Notes: generated by a model not told the origin, from the letters alone. Shown: positions 51,903 to 62,164, counted from the stretch's first letter. The stretch is DNA of 64,000 nt from Phyllobacterium trifolii (GCF_014192095.1 NZ_JACHXN010000001.1:62001-126000), one strand, 5' to 3'. A program made the numbers and translations.

Positions 51903-51918
51903 TACCGTCCGGACGGTA
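51903..51918. promoter_or_regulatory. Perfect 16-bp palindrome, candidate TetR operator
   Basis: TACCGTCCGGACGGTA is fully self-complementary. It lies 20 bp before the TetR start and 100 bp before the pump operon. On the minus strand TTGACA (51925-51920) adjoins it, so the palindrome fills the spacer expected between the -35 and -10 boxes of the pump promoter. Confidence 0.75.
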
Positions 51919-51937
51919 ATGTCAATACGGGCGATAA

Positions 51938-52540
51938 ATGCCCTACATCGAAAGCGTTGGAATGGCGAGTGATACCCTCTCTACAAAAGACAAGATCCTG
52001 CAAGCAGCAGCCGAAATCGCCAAGGAAGTCGGGCCTGTGCACCTTTCACTCGATGCCGTGGCCCGGCGGGCGGGTCTTTCAAAGGGAGGATTGCTCTATA
52101 CGTTTCCGACCAAGGCCAAATTGCTCGAAGCACTCGTTGAACAACACGTTTCGGAGTTTGACGAATCACTGCGCAAGGAAGAGGCGGCCCGAAAACACGG
52201 TCCCAACAGCGTCGTTCTAGCGTGCATCGCCGTCTATAGGGCAGAGTTTCTTTGCAACGAACCGGAGCCTTCCGGTATTCTTGCGGCCATCGCCAACGAT
52301 CCGGGATTTCTTGAGCCAATCCGGCGATACAACAAGCAGCTTCTGCAGCGTATGCGCGAGAACGCAGAAGATCCTACGCTTGCAATGATGGTGTTTTTGA
52401 CGATCGAGGGGCTACGCAGCCTAAAATTGTTCGAAATGGGTCTGCTCAGTAAGGACGAACAGATCGCCGCAATCGACCGGTTAAAGAACCTGTTCGAACC
52501 GGCTGATGCTCAAACGGCAGACGTGCCCGTTACCGCCTGA
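51938..52540 (+). CDS. TetR-family repressor of the RND pump
   Basis: A 200-residue TetR regulator. DNA-binding domain at about 15-65: TKDKILQAAAEIAKEVG, LSLDAVARRAGLSKGGLLYT, FPTKAKLLEALVEQHV. The C-terminal ligand domain is of the TetR_C type with a tail running to VPVTA. An internal ATG at 51962 would remove eight residues; neither start has a strong ribosome site. It is divergent from the pump operon and adjoins a perfect palindrome, so local repression and drug-induced release are likely. Its stop codon abuts the convergent tgt stop. Confidence 0.88.
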   Translation: MPYIESVGMASDTLSTKDKILQAAAEIAKEVGPVHLSLDAVARRAGLSKGGLLYTFPTKAKLLEALVEQHVSEFDESLRKEEAARKHGPNSVVLACIAVYRAEFLCNEPEPSGILAAIANDPGFLEPIRRYNKQLLQRMRENAEDPTLAMMVFLTIEGLRSLKLFEMGLLSKDEQIAAIDRLKNLFEPADAQTADVPVTA

Positions 52541-53674
52541 TCACGCAAATAGGGGTATATCGCCCCGCGCCCACGCGACTTGAGTTTCTTCCGTGAAGCG
52601 ATTGAAATTGCTTGATTCTATAGCGTCACGTATACCCTGCATCAGTTGCTGGTAATAGGAAAGATTGTTCCACGTCAGCAGCATGGCGCCAAGCGCTTCC
52701 CCTGATTTGACCAGATGATGCAAATAGGCGCGGCTGTAGTCGCGCGCCGCCGGACAGGGCGACTCCTCGTCCAAAGGACGCGGATCATCCGCGTGTCGCG
52801 CATTGCGCAGGTTGACCTTGCCGCGCCGGGTAAAGGCGAGACCGTGGCGCCCTGCCCGCGTTGGCATCACACAGTCGAACATGTCGATGCCACGAGCCAC
52901 CGATTTCAGGATATCGTCCGGTGTGCCAACACCCATGAGATAGCGCGGCTTGTCGTCCGGAAGTTCCGGACAGGTGACGTCGAGCATTTCCAGCATGACG
53001 TCTTGCGGCTCTCCAACCGCCAATCCGCCCACGGCATAGCCTTTCAGATCCATGCTCTTCAGCGCCTGCGCAGAGCGAATACGCAGATCGGCGACATCAC
53101 CGCCCTGAACGATGCCGAACATGGCTTTGCCGGGCTGGTTGCCAAAGGCAGTCTTGCAGCGTTCTGCCCAGCGCAGCGACAGTTCCATAGCTCGCTGGAT
53201 GTCTTTCGGTGTCGATGGTAAGGCCACGCATTCGTCGAGCTGCATCTGGATATCCGAATCCAGCAGCCCTTGAATCTCGATCGAGCGCTCTGGCGTCATC
53301 TCATACGCACGACCATCGATATGCGAGCGAAACGTCACGCCGCTTTCAGTCAGCTTGCGCAATTGCGCCAGCGACATGACCTGAAACCCGCCAGAATCCG
53401 TCAGTATTGGCGGCTGCCAGCGCGCAAACTCATGCAATCCACCAAGTTTCGCCACACGCTCGGCGCCCGGCCTCAGCATCAGATGATAGGTATTACCTAG
53501 GATGATATCGGCACCAAGGTCACGCACCTGGTCCATATACATGGCTTTGACAGTTCCACCGGTGCCAACCGGCATGAAAGCCGGAGTGCGCACAGTCCCG
53601 CGCGGCATGGTAATTTCGCCGCGGCGCGCCTTGCCATCCGTGGCAATCAGTTTGAATTCGAAATTTTCGCTCAT
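52541..53674 (-). CDS. tgt: Queuine tRNA-ribosyltransferase
   Basis: A 377-residue enzyme that exchanges guanine-34 for preQ1 in tRNAs with GUN anticodons. Catalytic and binding residues: [10 protein letters not shown] (Asp nucleophile region), [17 protein letters not shown], and the zinc site near the C terminus with [11 protein letters not shown] and the [18 protein letters not shown] stretch. ATG 53674 (MSENFEFK) overlaps the stop of queA (ATGA), giving the queA-tgt operon. Length equals that in Brucella relatives (about 376). Confidence 0.96.
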   Translation of the reverse strand: MSENFEFKLIATDGKARRGEITMPRGTVRTPAFMPVGTGGTVKAMYMDQVRDLGADIILGNTYHLMLRPGAERVAKLGGLHEFARWQPPILTDSGGFQVMSLAQLRKLTESGVTFRSHIDGRAYEMTPERSIEIQGLLDSDIQMQLDECVALPSTPKDIQRAMELSLRWAERCKTAFGNQPGKAMFGIVQGGDVADLRIRSAQALKSMDLKGYAVGGLAVGEPQDVMLEMLDVTCPELPDDKPRYLMGVGTPDDILKSVARGIDMFDCVMPTRAGRHGLAFTRRGKVNLRNARHADDPRPLDEESPCPAARDYSRAYLHHLVKSGEALGAMLLTWNNLSYYQQLMQGIRDAIESSNFNRFTEETQVAWARGDIPLFA

Positions 53675-54750
53675 GATGCGGATCGCCATAACAGGCTTGC
53701 ATCGCCATAGGAATAGAAACGGTAGTTATTCTTGACGGCATATTGATAGGCTGAATGCATCCGCTCGAACCCGCTGAAGGCCGAAACCAGCATGAACAGC
53801 GTGGAACGTGGCAGATGAAAATTCGTCATCAGCATGTCGACTGCACGAAACTTATAACCTGGGGTAATGAAAATATCCGTCGGACCCGACCATGGCCCGA
53901 TAACGCCATCTTCGCCCGTTGCACTTTCAAGCAGACGCAGCGATGTGGTTCCGACGGAAACGATCCTCCCGCCTCGTGCTCTAACCGCGTTGAGGGCATC
54001 TGCCGTGCGCTGATCGACCGTCCCGATTTCCGCATGCATCTTGTGATCGGCTGTATCGTCGGCCTTGACGGGGAGAAACGTCCCCGCCCCCACATGCAGC
54101 GTAACGAAATGCTCTTCGATCCCGCGCTTCTTCAGATCGTCCAGCAGTTCGGGTGTGAAATGCAGTCCTGCAGTCGGTGCAGCAACGGCACCTTCTTCCC
54201 GGGCGTAAACGGTCTGGTAGTCTTCGCGATCACGCACATCATCGGCACGTTTCGAAGCAATATAGGGTGGCAGCGGAATATGCCCAACCGCGGCAATTGC
54301 CTGGTCGAGATCGGCACCACCGAAATCGAAAACCAGTAGTGCTTCGCCCGCATCGCCTTTCTCAGTGACAGTCGCCTGCAAAGACCCAAGCAGACAGGCA
54401 TTGTTACCGTGGCCGAAGTCGATCCGCTCCCCCTCCTTGATGCGCTTTGCCGGGCGCAGGAAGGCCTTCCAGCGATCTGGTCCGGTCCGCATATGGAGCG
54501 TCGCGCCAATCTGTGCTTTCACACCTTCGCGCTCGCGAAAGCCTTCAAGTTGTGCCGGTATCACCTTGGTATCATTGAATACCAGTGCGTCGCCAGCCTT
54601 CAGAAAATCACCAAGATTGTGAACTTGACTGTCCTGGAATTCAGAACCGTCCGCCCGCACAAGCAAAAGCCGCGCTGAATCGCGCGGCTCTGCAGGTCTC
54701 AACGCGATGCTCTCCTCGGGCAGATCGAAATCGAAAAGATCAACGCGCAT
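53671..54750 (-). CDS. queA: S-adenosylmethionine:tRNA ribosyltransferase-isomerase
   Basis: A 359-residue enzyme acting after Tgt in queuosine synthesis, transferring ribose from SAM to preQ1-tRNA to make epoxyqueuosine. The start [19 protein letters not shown], the central [20 protein letters not shown] and [12 protein letters not shown], and the C-terminal THFHLP-like [19 protein letters not shown] are conserved. It lies 12 bp after ppiB and overlaps tgt by 4 bases, all on the minus strand. Confidence 0.96.
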   Translation of the reverse strand: MRVDLFDFDLPEESIALRPAEPRDSARLLLVRADGSEFQDSQVHNLGDFLKAGDALVFNDTKVIPAQLEGFREREGVKAQIGATLHMRTGPDRWKAFLRPAKRIKEGERIDFGHGNNACLLGSLQATVTEKGDAGEALLVFDFGGADLDQAIAAVGHIPLPPYIASKRADDVRDREDYQTVYAREEGAVAAPTAGLHFTPELLDDLKKRGIEEHFVTLHVGAGTFLPVKADDTADHKMHAEIGTVDQRTADALNAVRARGGRIVSVGTTSLRLLESATGEDGVIGPWSGPTDIFITPGYKFRAVDMLMTNFHLPRSTLFMLVSAFSGFERMHSAYQYAVKNNYRFYSYGDASLLWRSAS

Positions 54751-54762
54751 AATGCATCAATA

Positions 54763-55272
54763 TTATTCGGTGTCTGCAGCAACGCGCATGGAAACGATGG
54801 AATCCGGATCCTGCACCGGCTCGCCGCGCTTGATCTTGTCGACGTTGTCCATACCCTCGATGACCTGGCCCCACACCGTGTACTGACGGTTGAGAAATGC
54901 CGCATCGTCAAAGCAGATGAAGAACTGCGAATTGGCAGAATTCGGGCTTTGCGAACGCGCCATCGAACAAGCGCCGCGGCCATGGTTGGCATTGGAGAAT
55001 TCAGCCTTGAGATCCGGCTTGTCCGAGCCACCCATGCCGGCACGGCCCGGGTTGAAGGAACTTCCGCCCTGCTTGCCGAATTTGACGTCGCCGGTTTGCG
55101 CCATAAAGCCATCGATTACGCGATGAAAGACGACGCCATCATAGGCGCCTTCCCGTGCGAGTTCCTTGATACGCTCGACATGTCCGGGCGCGAGGTCCGG
55201 ATACAGTTCGATAACGACATCGCCCTTTGTGGTTTCGAGAAGGATGGTGTTTTCTGGATCTTTGTAAGCCAT
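54763..55272 (-). CDS. ppiB: Cytosolic cyclophilin-type peptidyl-prolyl isomerase
   Basis: A 169-residue cyclophilin without signal peptide: YDGVVFHRVIDGFMAQTGDV, SANSQFFICFDDAAFLNRQY and VWGQVIEGMDNVDKIKRGE hold the catalytic Arg, Phe and Gln/His-like residues. ATG 55272 has AGGAGA 9 bases upstream; a TTG three codons earlier is too close to that site. It follows ppiA by 35 bp and precedes queA. The tandem paralogue carries a signal peptide, so this copy is taken as the cytosolic one. Confidence 0.93.
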   Translation of the reverse strand: MAYKDPENTILLETTKGDVVIELYPDLAPGHVERIKELAREGAYDGVVFHRVIDGFMAQTGDVKFGKQGGSSFNPGRAGMGGSDKPDLKAEFSNANHGRGACSMARSQSPNSANSQFFICFDDAAFLNRQYTVWGQVIEGMDNVDKIKRGEPVQDPDSIVSMRVAADTE

Positions 55273-55307
55273 ATCCGGCAATCTCCTGATTTTATTGAAT
55301 TGCGTGA

Positions 55308-55886
55308 TTACTTGCCCGCGCCAACGGTGACCTTGAGCATCTTGTCGGGGTTGTCGACAGCGCCATTATCTGCCTCCGAGCCCTTCTTGATCTTGTCGAC
55401 GATATCCATGCCGCTCGTGACCTTGCCAACGACTGTATATTGGCCATCCAGCGAGGGGTACTCTTTGAACATGATGAAAAATTGCGAATTTGCAGAATTT
55501 GGACTTTGAGCCCGTGCCATGCCAACTGTTCCGCGCACGAAAGGTTCCTTCGAGAACTCAGCGGGCAGATCGGGCCGTGTCGAACCGCCGGTGCCTGCAG
55601 CCTGCGGATTGAAGCCTTTTTCCGTATTGCCGTACTGGACGTCGCCTGTCTGTGCCATGAAGCCTGGGATGACCCGGTGGAACACGACATTATTATAGGC
55701 GCCTTCCTTGGCGAGCGCCTTGATCTGCTCGACATGTTTCGGCGCCAGATCGGGGAGCAGCTCGACCTTGACGTCGCCGTCCTTGAGCTTGATCGTCATC
55801 GTGTTGGCGTCGTCTGCACGCGCCAGACTTGCAAATGACAGGGATGAGACGGCAGCAACGAGAAGCGCTGTGCGAAATACGGACAT
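55308..55886 (-). CDS. ppiA: Periplasmic cyclophilin-type peptidyl-prolyl isomerase
   Basis: A 192-residue cyclophilin with a signal peptide (MSVFRTALLVAAVSSLSFA, cleavage near LARADD). Active-site segments YNNVVFHRVIPGFMAQTGDV and SANSQFFIMFKEYPSLDGQY closely resemble those of the adjacent ppiB product, pointing to tandem duplication with one copy sent to the periplasm. It assists folding of envelope proteins. It lies between coaD and ppiB on the minus strand with short gaps. Confidence 0.93.
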   Translation of the reverse strand: MSVFRTALLVAAVSSLSFASLARADDANTMTIKLKDGDVKVELLPDLAPKHVEQIKALAKEGAYNNVVFHRVIPGFMAQTGDVQYGNTEKGFNPQAAGTGGSTRPDLPAEFSKEPFVRGTVGMARAQSPNSANSQFFIMFKEYPSLDGQYTVVGKVTSGMDIVDKIKKGSEADNGAVDNPDKMLKVTVGAGK

Positions 55887-55900
55887 GGAAAACTCCGGGG

Positions 55901-56395
55901 TCAGGATTTGAATTTTGTCTTGAGTGCGTCGGCTACAAGAGCGGGAACGAAATGGCGAACGTCGCCGCCCATGGCTGCAATCTGGCGAACCAATGTGGCA
56001 GTAATGGTGCGAACCGCCGGATCGGCCGGCAGGAATACCGTTTGTAGCTCGGGCGCCATCTTGCCGTTCATTCCGGCCATCTGCATCTCATAGTCGAGAT
56101 CGGTACCATCGCGCAAACCGCGAACCATCAGGGACGCCCCGTATTTGCGTGCAGCGTCGATCAGCAAACCATCGAATGCAATAACGTCGATCCGCTCGCC
56201 ATCCCTGCCGAAAACATCCGTCGCAACGCGCTTGATCAGATCGACGCGTTCTTCGAACGAAAACAGCGGCGCTTTACCCGGGTGAACACCGATCGCCACG
56301 AAAACCTTGTCCGCAAGCCGAAGCGAGCCCTGCAGGACATCCATATGGCCGTTGGTAATGGGATCGAATGATCCTGCATAGATCGCGATTGTCAT
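55901..56395 (-). CDS. coaD: Phosphopantetheine adenylyltransferase
   Basis: A 164-residue hexameric enzyme that adds AMP to 4'-phosphopantetheine in coenzyme A synthesis. The nucleotidyltransferase motif is at the very start ([20 protein letters not shown], with TxGH as TNGH), and [20 protein letters not shown] is the conserved substrate loop. Length is standard (about 160). It follows gyrA after a gap of 343 bp that holds a small plus-strand gene and precedes ppiA. Confidence 0.96.
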   Translation of the reverse strand: MTIAIYAGSFDPITNGHMDVLQGSLRLADKVFVAIGVHPGKAPLFSFEERVDLIKRVATDVFGRDGERIDVIAFDGLLIDAARKYGASLMVRGLRDGTDLDYEMQMAGMNGKMAPELQTVFLPADPAVRTITATLVRQIAAMGGDVRHFVPALVADALKTKFKS

Positions 56396-56581
56396 GCCGC
56401 TTCGTAGCCTTTTTGTCTGGCGCTTTCAATGGTCGGCAATCGATCAGATGAACGGGAGATGAACGTGGCAATCAGCAAGCATTCAGGCACTCTCAACTAT
56501 GTGTGAAAAAATCAGATGAAACCATTTCGAAGTTAGCACGTTGCTAACCATGAAAGACAGCAAGATCGAAGGGACAAATTC

Positions 56582-56722
56582 ATGTTTATTCTTCTAAGCA
56601 TTGCTATGATGGTTGCCATGATGGTTTCAGCATTGATCATGATTATCGAAGAGAACAAAAAACGGGAAGCCCCAATTAAGACTTCCCGTTTTGGTGTCTA
56701 TCATCCCCGTCGCGATCACTGA
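56582..56722 (+). CDS. Small membrane protein, 46 residues
   Basis: ATG 56582 has AAGGGA 8 bases upstream. The product begins with a Met-rich hydrophobic helix (MFILLSIAMMVAMMVSALIM) and ends with a basic polar tail (IKTSRFGVYHPRRDH), so a single-pass inner-membrane protein with its tail in the cytosol is likely. The gene sits on the plus strand between coaD and gyrA. A perfect hairpin with A/T flanks, which may end gyrA transcripts, lies inside the reading frame. No family is recognised. Confidence 0.5.
   Translation: MFILLSIAMMVAMMVSALIMIIEENKKREAPIKTSRFGVYHPRRDH
56659..56692. terminator. Terminator-like hairpin downstream of gyrA
   Basis: AAAACGGGAAG and CTTCCCGTTTT form a perfect 11-bp stem with a 12-nt loop, 46 bp past the gyrA stop. 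The A/T ends would allow termination on either strand. It overlaps the last part of the 46-residue frame. Confidence 0.7.
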
Positions 56723-56738
56723 TCGCAAACAAACAGCT

Positions 56739-59543
56739 CTAGATTTCTTCAGAGCCGTCTGTTGTGTCCGGTGATACGACTTCACCTTCAAGTACGGTTT
56801 CAGCCTCGATTTCATCGGTTTCGGTTTCCGAAATCCGCTCTACCGAAACAACCTTCTCGCCATCGGCTGTATTGAATATCGTGACGCCCTTTGTGGAGCG
56901 CCCGGCAATACGGATGCCGTTGACCGGCACACGGATCAGCTGCCCCCCATCGGAGACAAGCAGGATCTGATCCGACGCGTCTACAGGGAACAAGGATACG
57001 AGCTTGCCAATTTCATCCGTCTTCGACGTATCGGTCGCGCGAATACCCTTGCCACCCCGCCCAGAAACGCGGAACTCATAGGACGATGAGCGTTTGCCGT
57101 ATCCGTATTCGCTAACTGTAAGCACAGTCTGCTCGCGATCACGCAGTTCGGAATAGCGTTCCGGCGACAGGTCCGCAACGTCCGTTGCTTCCTCACCAAC
57201 GAGTGCCACCTCTTCCGCGTCGTCCGCACCCTGTGCGCGTCGATCCGCTGCTGCCTGCTTCAGATAGGCCGAGCGTTCGGCAGGACTTGCCTCGACGTGC
57301 CCGAGGATAGCCATCGATATGATTTTATCGCCTGGAGCCAGCGAAATACCGCGAACGCCGATTGAGTTGCGACCGACGAAGACACGCACATCGGTTACCG
57401 GGAAGCGGATGCACTGACCACCGGCGGCAGTCAGCAACACATCATCGAATTCGTCACACGTATCGACGCTGAGGATTTCGTCGCCCTCGTCCTCCAGCTT
57501 CATCGCGATCTTGCCATTGCGATTGACCTGTACGAAGTCCGACAACTTGTTGCGGCGCACCGTCCCACGTGTCGTGGCAAACATCACGTCGAGATTAGCC
57601 CAGCTTGCCTCATCCTCCGGCAGCGGCATGATTGTGGTAATGCGTTCGCCCTGTTCGAGCGGCAGCATGTTGATCAAGGCCTTGCCGCGCGATTGCGGTG
57701 TGCCGATCGGCAGGCGCCAGACCTTTTCCTTGTAGACGATACCGCGCGAAGAGAAGAACAGCATCGGCGTATGCGTGTTGGCGACGAAGAGCCGTGTGAC
57801 GAAATCCTCGTCCTTCATCGACACGCCCGAGCGGCCCTTGCCGCCGCGGCGCTGTGCGCGATAGGTCGCCAGCGGAACGCGCTTGATATAACCGGCATGG
57901 CTGACGGTCACGACCATGTCTTCACGGGCGATGAGATCTTCATCGTCCATGTCGGCGCCGCCATCGGTCAATACCGAGCGGCGCGGTGTGCCGAATTCAT
58001 CGCGAATGGCGATCAATTCATCCTTGACGATGCCCATGATTCGCAGGCGCGATGCCAGGATCTCAAGGTAGTCGGCAATTTCGACACCGATCTTATTGAG
58101 CTCATCTGCGATTTCGTCGCGTCCGAGTGCTGTAAGGCGCTGCAGGCGCAGATCGAGAATGGCACGCGCCTGCTCTTCCGACAAATTGTAGGTGTTGTCG
58201 TCGTTGAGCTTGTGGCGCGGATCGGCGATCAACTGGATCAACGGCGCGACATCACTCGCAGGCCACCGGCGTTCCATCAACTGATCGCGGGCCGTCTGCG
58301 GATCCGGTGCCCGGCGGATCAACGCGATGATCTCATCGATATTGGCAACGGCAATCGCAAGACCAACCAGTACATGAGCGCGGTCACGCGCCTTGCGCAG
58401 CAGGAATTTGGTGCGGCGGCTGACGACTTCCTCGCGAAAGCTGACGAAAGCCCGCAGAATGTCGAGAAGGTTGAGTAGCCCCGGCTTGCCGCCGTTGAGC
58501 GCAACCATGTTCGCGCCAAAAGACGACTGCAGTGGCGTGAAACGATAAAGCTGGTTGATGATCACGTCAGTGACGGCATCACGCTTCAGTTCGACCACAA
58601 CGCGATAGCCGTCGCGATCGGATTCATCGCGAATGTCGGAAATGCCTTCGATGCGCTTGTCGCGCACCAGATCGGCCATCTTCTCGATCATCGTCGCCTT
58701 GTTTACCTGATAAGGCACCTCGGTGATGATGATGGCCTCACGATCACCCCGCATGCTTTCGACAGCGACCTTGCCGCGCATCAGGATCGAGCCGCGGCCT
58801 GTACTGTAAGCCGAGTAAATACCGGAACGGCCAAGGATCAGGCCACCGGTCGGAAAATCCGGACCTGGAATATGTTCCATCATTTCCGGCAGTTCGATGG
58901 CCGGATTGTCGATCAGCGCTATGCAACCGTTAATGACCTCGGCCAGATTGTGCGGCGGAACGTTCGTCGCCATGCCGACGGCAATGCCACCAGAACCATT
59001 GACGAGAAGATTGGGGAAGCGCGCCGGTAGAACAGTCGGCTCTTGCTCGCGGCCGTCATAATTGTCCTGGAAATCGACAGTTTCCTTGTCGATATCGGAG
59101 AGCAGCGACTCCGTCACCTTCTCCAGACGGCACTCTGTGTACCGCATCGCCGCGGGGGAATCGCCATCGATCGAACCGAAATTGCCCTGCCCGTCAACCA
59201 ACGGATCACGCAATGACCAGTCCTGCGCCATACGGACGAGCGCATCATAAATCGAAGCGTCGCCATGCGGATGGTATTTACCCATCACTTCACCGACGAC
59301 ACCTGCCGACTTGCGATAGGACCGGTTCCACGACAGGCCCATCTCGTTCATCGCATGCAGTATACGTCGATGCACAGGCTTCAGGCCGTCGCGCACATCG
59401 GGAAGCGCACGGCTAACGATCACGCTCATCGCGTAGTCGAGATAGGAGCGCTGCATTTCCTCGATGATGGAAATCGGCTCGATCCCGAAGGACGGTCCAG
59501 GTTTATCGTCTTCGGAGCCAGGAGGTGGAGTTAAATCAGACAC
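56739..59543 (-). CDS. gyrA: DNA gyrase subunit A
   Basis: A 934-residue type IIA topoisomerase subunit that breaks and reseals DNA to introduce negative supercoils. Catalytic Tyr is Tyr135 in [10 protein letters not shown]; the GyrA-box in the C-terminal beta-pinwheel reads [10 protein letters not shown]. In the quinolone region [19 protein letters not shown], the residue matching E. coli Ser83 is Ala96, while Asp100 (E. coli Asp87) is kept. The start is a GTG (59543) followed by SDLTPP, with only a weak ribosome site. Length (934) exceeds E. coli (875), mainly from an acidic insert around 780-815. Confidence 0.96.
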   Translation of the reverse strand: MSDLTPPPGSEDDKPGPSFGIEPISIIEEMQRSYLDYAMSVIVSRALPDVRDGLKPVHRRILHAMNEMGLSWNRSYRKSAGVVGEVMGKYHPHGDASIYDALVRMAQDWSLRDPLVDGQGNFGSIDGDSPAAMRYTECRLEKVTESLLSDIDKETVDFQDNYDGREQEPTVLPARFPNLLVNGSGGIAVGMATNVPPHNLAEVINGCIALIDNPAIELPEMMEHIPGPDFPTGGLILGRSGIYSAYSTGRGSILMRGKVAVESMRGDREAIIITEVPYQVNKATMIEKMADLVRDKRIEGISDIRDESDRDGYRVVVELKRDAVTDVIINQLYRFTPLQSSFGANMVALNGGKPGLLNLLDILRAFVSFREEVVSRRTKFLLRKARDRAHVLVGLAIAVANIDEIIALIRRAPDPQTARDQLMERRWPASDVAPLIQLIADPRHKLNDDNTYNLSEEQARAILDLRLQRLTALGRDEIADELNKIGVEIADYLEILASRLRIMGIVKDELIAIRDEFGTPRRSVLTDGGADMDDEDLIAREDMVVTVSHAGYIKRVPLATYRAQRRGGKGRSGVSMKDEDFVTRLFVANTHTPMLFFSSRGIVYKEKVWRLPIGTPQSRGKALINMLPLEQGERITTIMPLPEDEASWANLDVMFATTRGTVRRNKLSDFVQVNRNGKIAMKLEDEGDEILSVDTCDEFDDVLLTAAGGQCIRFPVTDVRVFVGRNSIGVRGISLAPGDKIISMAILGHVEASPAERSAYLKQAAADRRAQGADDAEEVALVGEEATDVADLSPERYSELRDREQTVLTVSEYGYGKRSSSYEFRVSGRGGKGIRATDTSKTDEIGKLVSLFPVDASDQILLVSDGGQLIRVPVNGIRIAGRSTKGVTIFNTADGEKVVSVERISETETDEIEAETVLEGEVVSPDTTDGSEEI

Positions 59544-59796
59544 GAGGCACTCATCTTTCGGATAGAATCAATCTTTGATCTTATAGAGGCTTTTCAAGCC
59601 AAAAGCCAATAAACGGCACGTTAATACACAGCTGAAAACCCTTTAAAATCAATGGGATAAAATGGCATTTCTCATGCGGTGAAAAACTTCTGGTCTGAAT
59701 CGCACGTTTCTCGACGTTGGATAGCGAATCCGGTAGGTTGAATCCGGGACAACAGTTGGGTTGGTGCAGCTTTAACCAGAAAAGAAAAGCAAAATC

Positions 59797-60426
59797 GTGG
59801 CGTACTCAGACACCATCCTCAATGCCTTTGTGACGCTCATGGTAACGATTGATCCGCCCGGTCTCGCACCATTGTTTCTGGCCCTGACGACGGGCATGAA
59901 CCGGGCGGAACGCAGTCAGGTTGCCCTCCGGTCCAGCCTCACGGCATTTATCGTTCTCACCGTTTTTGCAATTGCCGGTGCACAGATACTTGCCCTCTTC
60001 GGCATTACGCTCGGCGCCTTCCGCATTGCGGGTGGTCTGCTTCTCTTCTGGATAGCCTTCGAGATGATCTTTGAGCGGCGTAACGAGCGCAAGGAGAGAA
60101 GTGCGGAGGTTGCGATTACAAAGGATCACATCCGTAACATTGCCGCCTTTCCTTTGGCGATACCGTTGATTGCCGGTCCAGGCGCGATTTCCGCTACTAT
60201 TCTTCTTGCCGGAACGCTTTCGAGTGCCACATCGCGACTGGCGTTGATCGGCATAATCCTGATCTGCATAGCCTCGTGCTACATTGTGTTTTTTCTTGCC
60301 GAGCGTATCGACCGTTTTCTTGGTGAAACGGGCCGTTCGATATTGACCAGACTACTCGGCGTAATTCTCGCCGCCCTCGCAGTCCAGTTCGTAGCGGACG
60401 GCATCCGGACCCTCGTCAACAGCTGA
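59797..60426 (+). CDS. MarC-family membrane protein
   Basis: A 209-residue integral membrane protein of six helices of the MarC/UPF0056 family; function unsettled despite the name (early link to multiple antibiotic resistance in E. coli was not confirmed). Typical segments are VTLMVTIDPPGLAPLFLALT, RIAGGLLLFWIAFEMIF and FPLAIPLIAGPGAISATILL. It begins with GTG 59797 after an A-rich stretch with no clear ribosome site. The 253-bp gap to gyrA holds the gyrA promoter region on the other strand. Confidence 0.85.
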   Translation: MAYSDTILNAFVTLMVTIDPPGLAPLFLALTTGMNRAERSQVALRSSLTAFIVLTVFAIAGAQILALFGITLGAFRIAGGLLLFWIAFEMIFERRNERKERSAEVAITKDHIRNIAAFPLAIPLIAGPGAISATILLAGTLSSATSRLALIGIILICIASCYIVFFLAERIDRFLGETGRSILTRLLGVILAALAVQFVADGIRTLVNS

Positions 60427-60435
60427 TACCAGGCT

Positions 60436-60852
60436 CTAATAACCCGGGCTTATGCGGACATCGACGCCGTCGCTAAATACGACCGTCAAGGGCGTGCCTG
60501 CGATGACGTCCCCCAGTTCGGGTGCAATCGCCAAAGGGACTGCCTTGTTGACGGTTTCCAGCGCCGAAGACACGAACGCCTCCTGGATGACGCGGTCGCC
60601 GCCCGGCGTTCTGAAAGTGACGCGCGGCATTGCGATGACCGTACCATCCCGCCGCAATGCAAAGCGCAACGTCACGCCCATATCTTCGGAGCCAGTTGGC
60701 CGGACCCAACAGGCAAGAAGTGCCGAACCGATTTCTCTTGTTGAATAGATCGGTTCGCTTTTGCCGCAAGTTTGTTCGGATGCCAATGCCGGCGTCAGAC
60801 CGGGCACTGCGAGAGCCATTGCCGCCGAAAGGAACCACCGCAGGGACCGCAT
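60436..60852 (-). CDS. Small exported protein, TonB-C-like tail
   Basis: A 138-residue protein with a signal peptide (MRSLRWFLSAAMALAVPGL, cleavage near ALASEQ). The mature part has two cysteines (QTCGKS, LLACWVRP) and a region VTLRFALRRDGTVIAMPRVT that resembles the start of TonB C-terminal domains, though without a membrane anchor or proline spacer. Periplasmic role unknown. The start ATG 60852 is 10 bp after the ndh stop, so it is the second gene of that operon. It converges on the marC gene. Confidence 0.65.
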   Translation of the reverse strand: MRSLRWFLSAAMALAVPGLTPALASEQTCGKSEPIYSTREIGSALLACWVRPTGSEDMGVTLRFALRRDGTVIAMPRVTFRTPGGDRVIQEAFVSSALETVNKAVPLAIAPELGDVIAGTPLTVVFSDGVDVRISPGY

Positions 60853-60862
60853 GACAACCAAT

Positions 60863-62164
60863 TCAGCGCGCCTCTGCTTCGGGTCCATCCGCCGCATCCC
60901 TTTGCGTGATCAATCGTGCGCTGCGAACACCGCTGACAGAAATCCACAGCCAGCTCAATGCCACGGCCAACCGGTTGCGTACGCCGATGAGAAAATAGAT
61001 GTGTGCCAAGCCCCAGAGCCACCAGGCAAGATAGCCCTTCAGTTTGATCCAGCCGAAGTCTGTGACCGCCGCGCGCTTGCCGATCGTCGCAAGATCGCCG
61101 GCATGGCGATAAACAAACGGCCGCGACGTCTGATCACCGGCTAGCCTTGCCTTGATGATTTCAGCGATGTGCTTACCCTGCTGTTTCGCTGCCGGCGCAA
61201 TCCCCGGCACGGTGCCCTTGTCGCCGTTCGGAACCGTTGCAGTATCGCCGATCACAAATATTTCCGGATGGTCCGGCGCGGTCAAGTCGGGATTGACGAC
61301 AACGCGCCCTGCTCGATCGGATGGCGCGCTCAGCCATTTAGCTGCGGGAGACGCCTGCACGCCGGCCGCCCAGATGATGGTCCTGGCACGCAGCGACTGG
61401 CCGCCGAATTCAACGCCGTCGGCATGACATTCTGTGACCGGATGGCCGAGATGAACAGTTACGCCCAGCTTTTCCAGTGCTCGCTTCGCATAGGCCGACA
61501 TATCTTCGCTGAACGCAGGCAGCACGCGGGGGCCACCCTCGATCAGCACCACTTGCGCCTCTGCGGGGTCTATCACTCTGAAGTCGCCCTTCAACGTATC
61601 ACGCGCGAGATCGGCTATTGTTCCGGCAATCTCGACCCCGGTGGGCCCACCGCCAATGATCACCAGGGTCAGATATTCCATGCACTTGGCAGGATCCGGT
61701 TCGCGCTCGGCCTTTTCAAACGCCGTAAGAATGCGTCGGCGGATCATCGTGGCGTCTTCGAGTGTCTTCAGACCGGGTGCATACGGCTCCCAATCATCAT
61801 GACCGAAATAGGCGTGGCGTGCGCCGGTCGCCAGCACCAGCGTGTCATAGGGAATTGTCTCGCCGTCCGCGGTGGAAACAGTCCGGGCAGCTGTATCGAC
61901 ACTTTCAACGGTGCCGAGCAAGGTTTTGACGTTCTTGTATTTTCGCACGAGGTGCCTGATCGGCCAGGCAATTTCGGAGGTCGCCAATGTCGATGTTGCG
62001 ACCTGATACAGAAGTGGTTGGAACAGATGATGGTTACGCTGATCGATAATTGTGATGTCGATATCGACGTTCCGGAGATTATAGACAGCCTCCAGGCCGC
62101 CGAAACCTCCGCCGACGACGACAAGGCGGTGTTTGGTGTGGGATGGCGTCTGGATTTCAGTCAT
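60863..62164 (-). CDS. ndh: Type II NADH:quinone oxidoreductase
   Basis: A 433-residue single-subunit, non-proton-pumping NADH dehydrogenase. FAD loop VVVGGGFGGLEAVYNLR at the start, quinone-site segment NHHLFQPLLYQVATSTL, NADH loop VIIGGGPTGVEIAGTIADL, second FAD motif HPEIFVIGDTATVPNGDKG, and a C-terminal membrane helix region YLAWWLWGLAHIYFLIG. I take ATG 62164 (MTEIQTPSH); the frame is open further, but the extra 44 residues look untypical. It is followed by the small exported protein gene after 10 bp. Confidence 0.9.
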   Translation of the reverse strand: MTEIQTPSHTKHRLVVVGGGFGGLEAVYNLRNVDIDITIIDQRNHHLFQPLLYQVATSTLATSEIAWPIRHLVRKYKNVKTLLGTVESVDTAARTVSTADGETIPYDTLVLATGARHAYFGHDDWEPYAPGLKTLEDATMIRRRILTAFEKAEREPDPAKCMEYLTLVIIGGGPTGVEIAGTIADLARDTLKGDFRVIDPAEAQVVLIEGGPRVLPAFSEDMSAYAKRALEKLGVTVHLGHPVTECHADGVEFGGQSLRARTIIWAAGVQASPAAKWLSAPSDRAGRVVVNPDLTAPDHPEIFVIGDTATVPNGDKGTVPGIAPAAKQQGKHIAEIIKARLAGDQTSRPFVYRHAGDLATIGKRAAVTDFGWIKLKGYLAWWLWGLAHIYFLIGVRNRLAVALSWLWISVSGVRSARLITQRDAADGPEAEAR

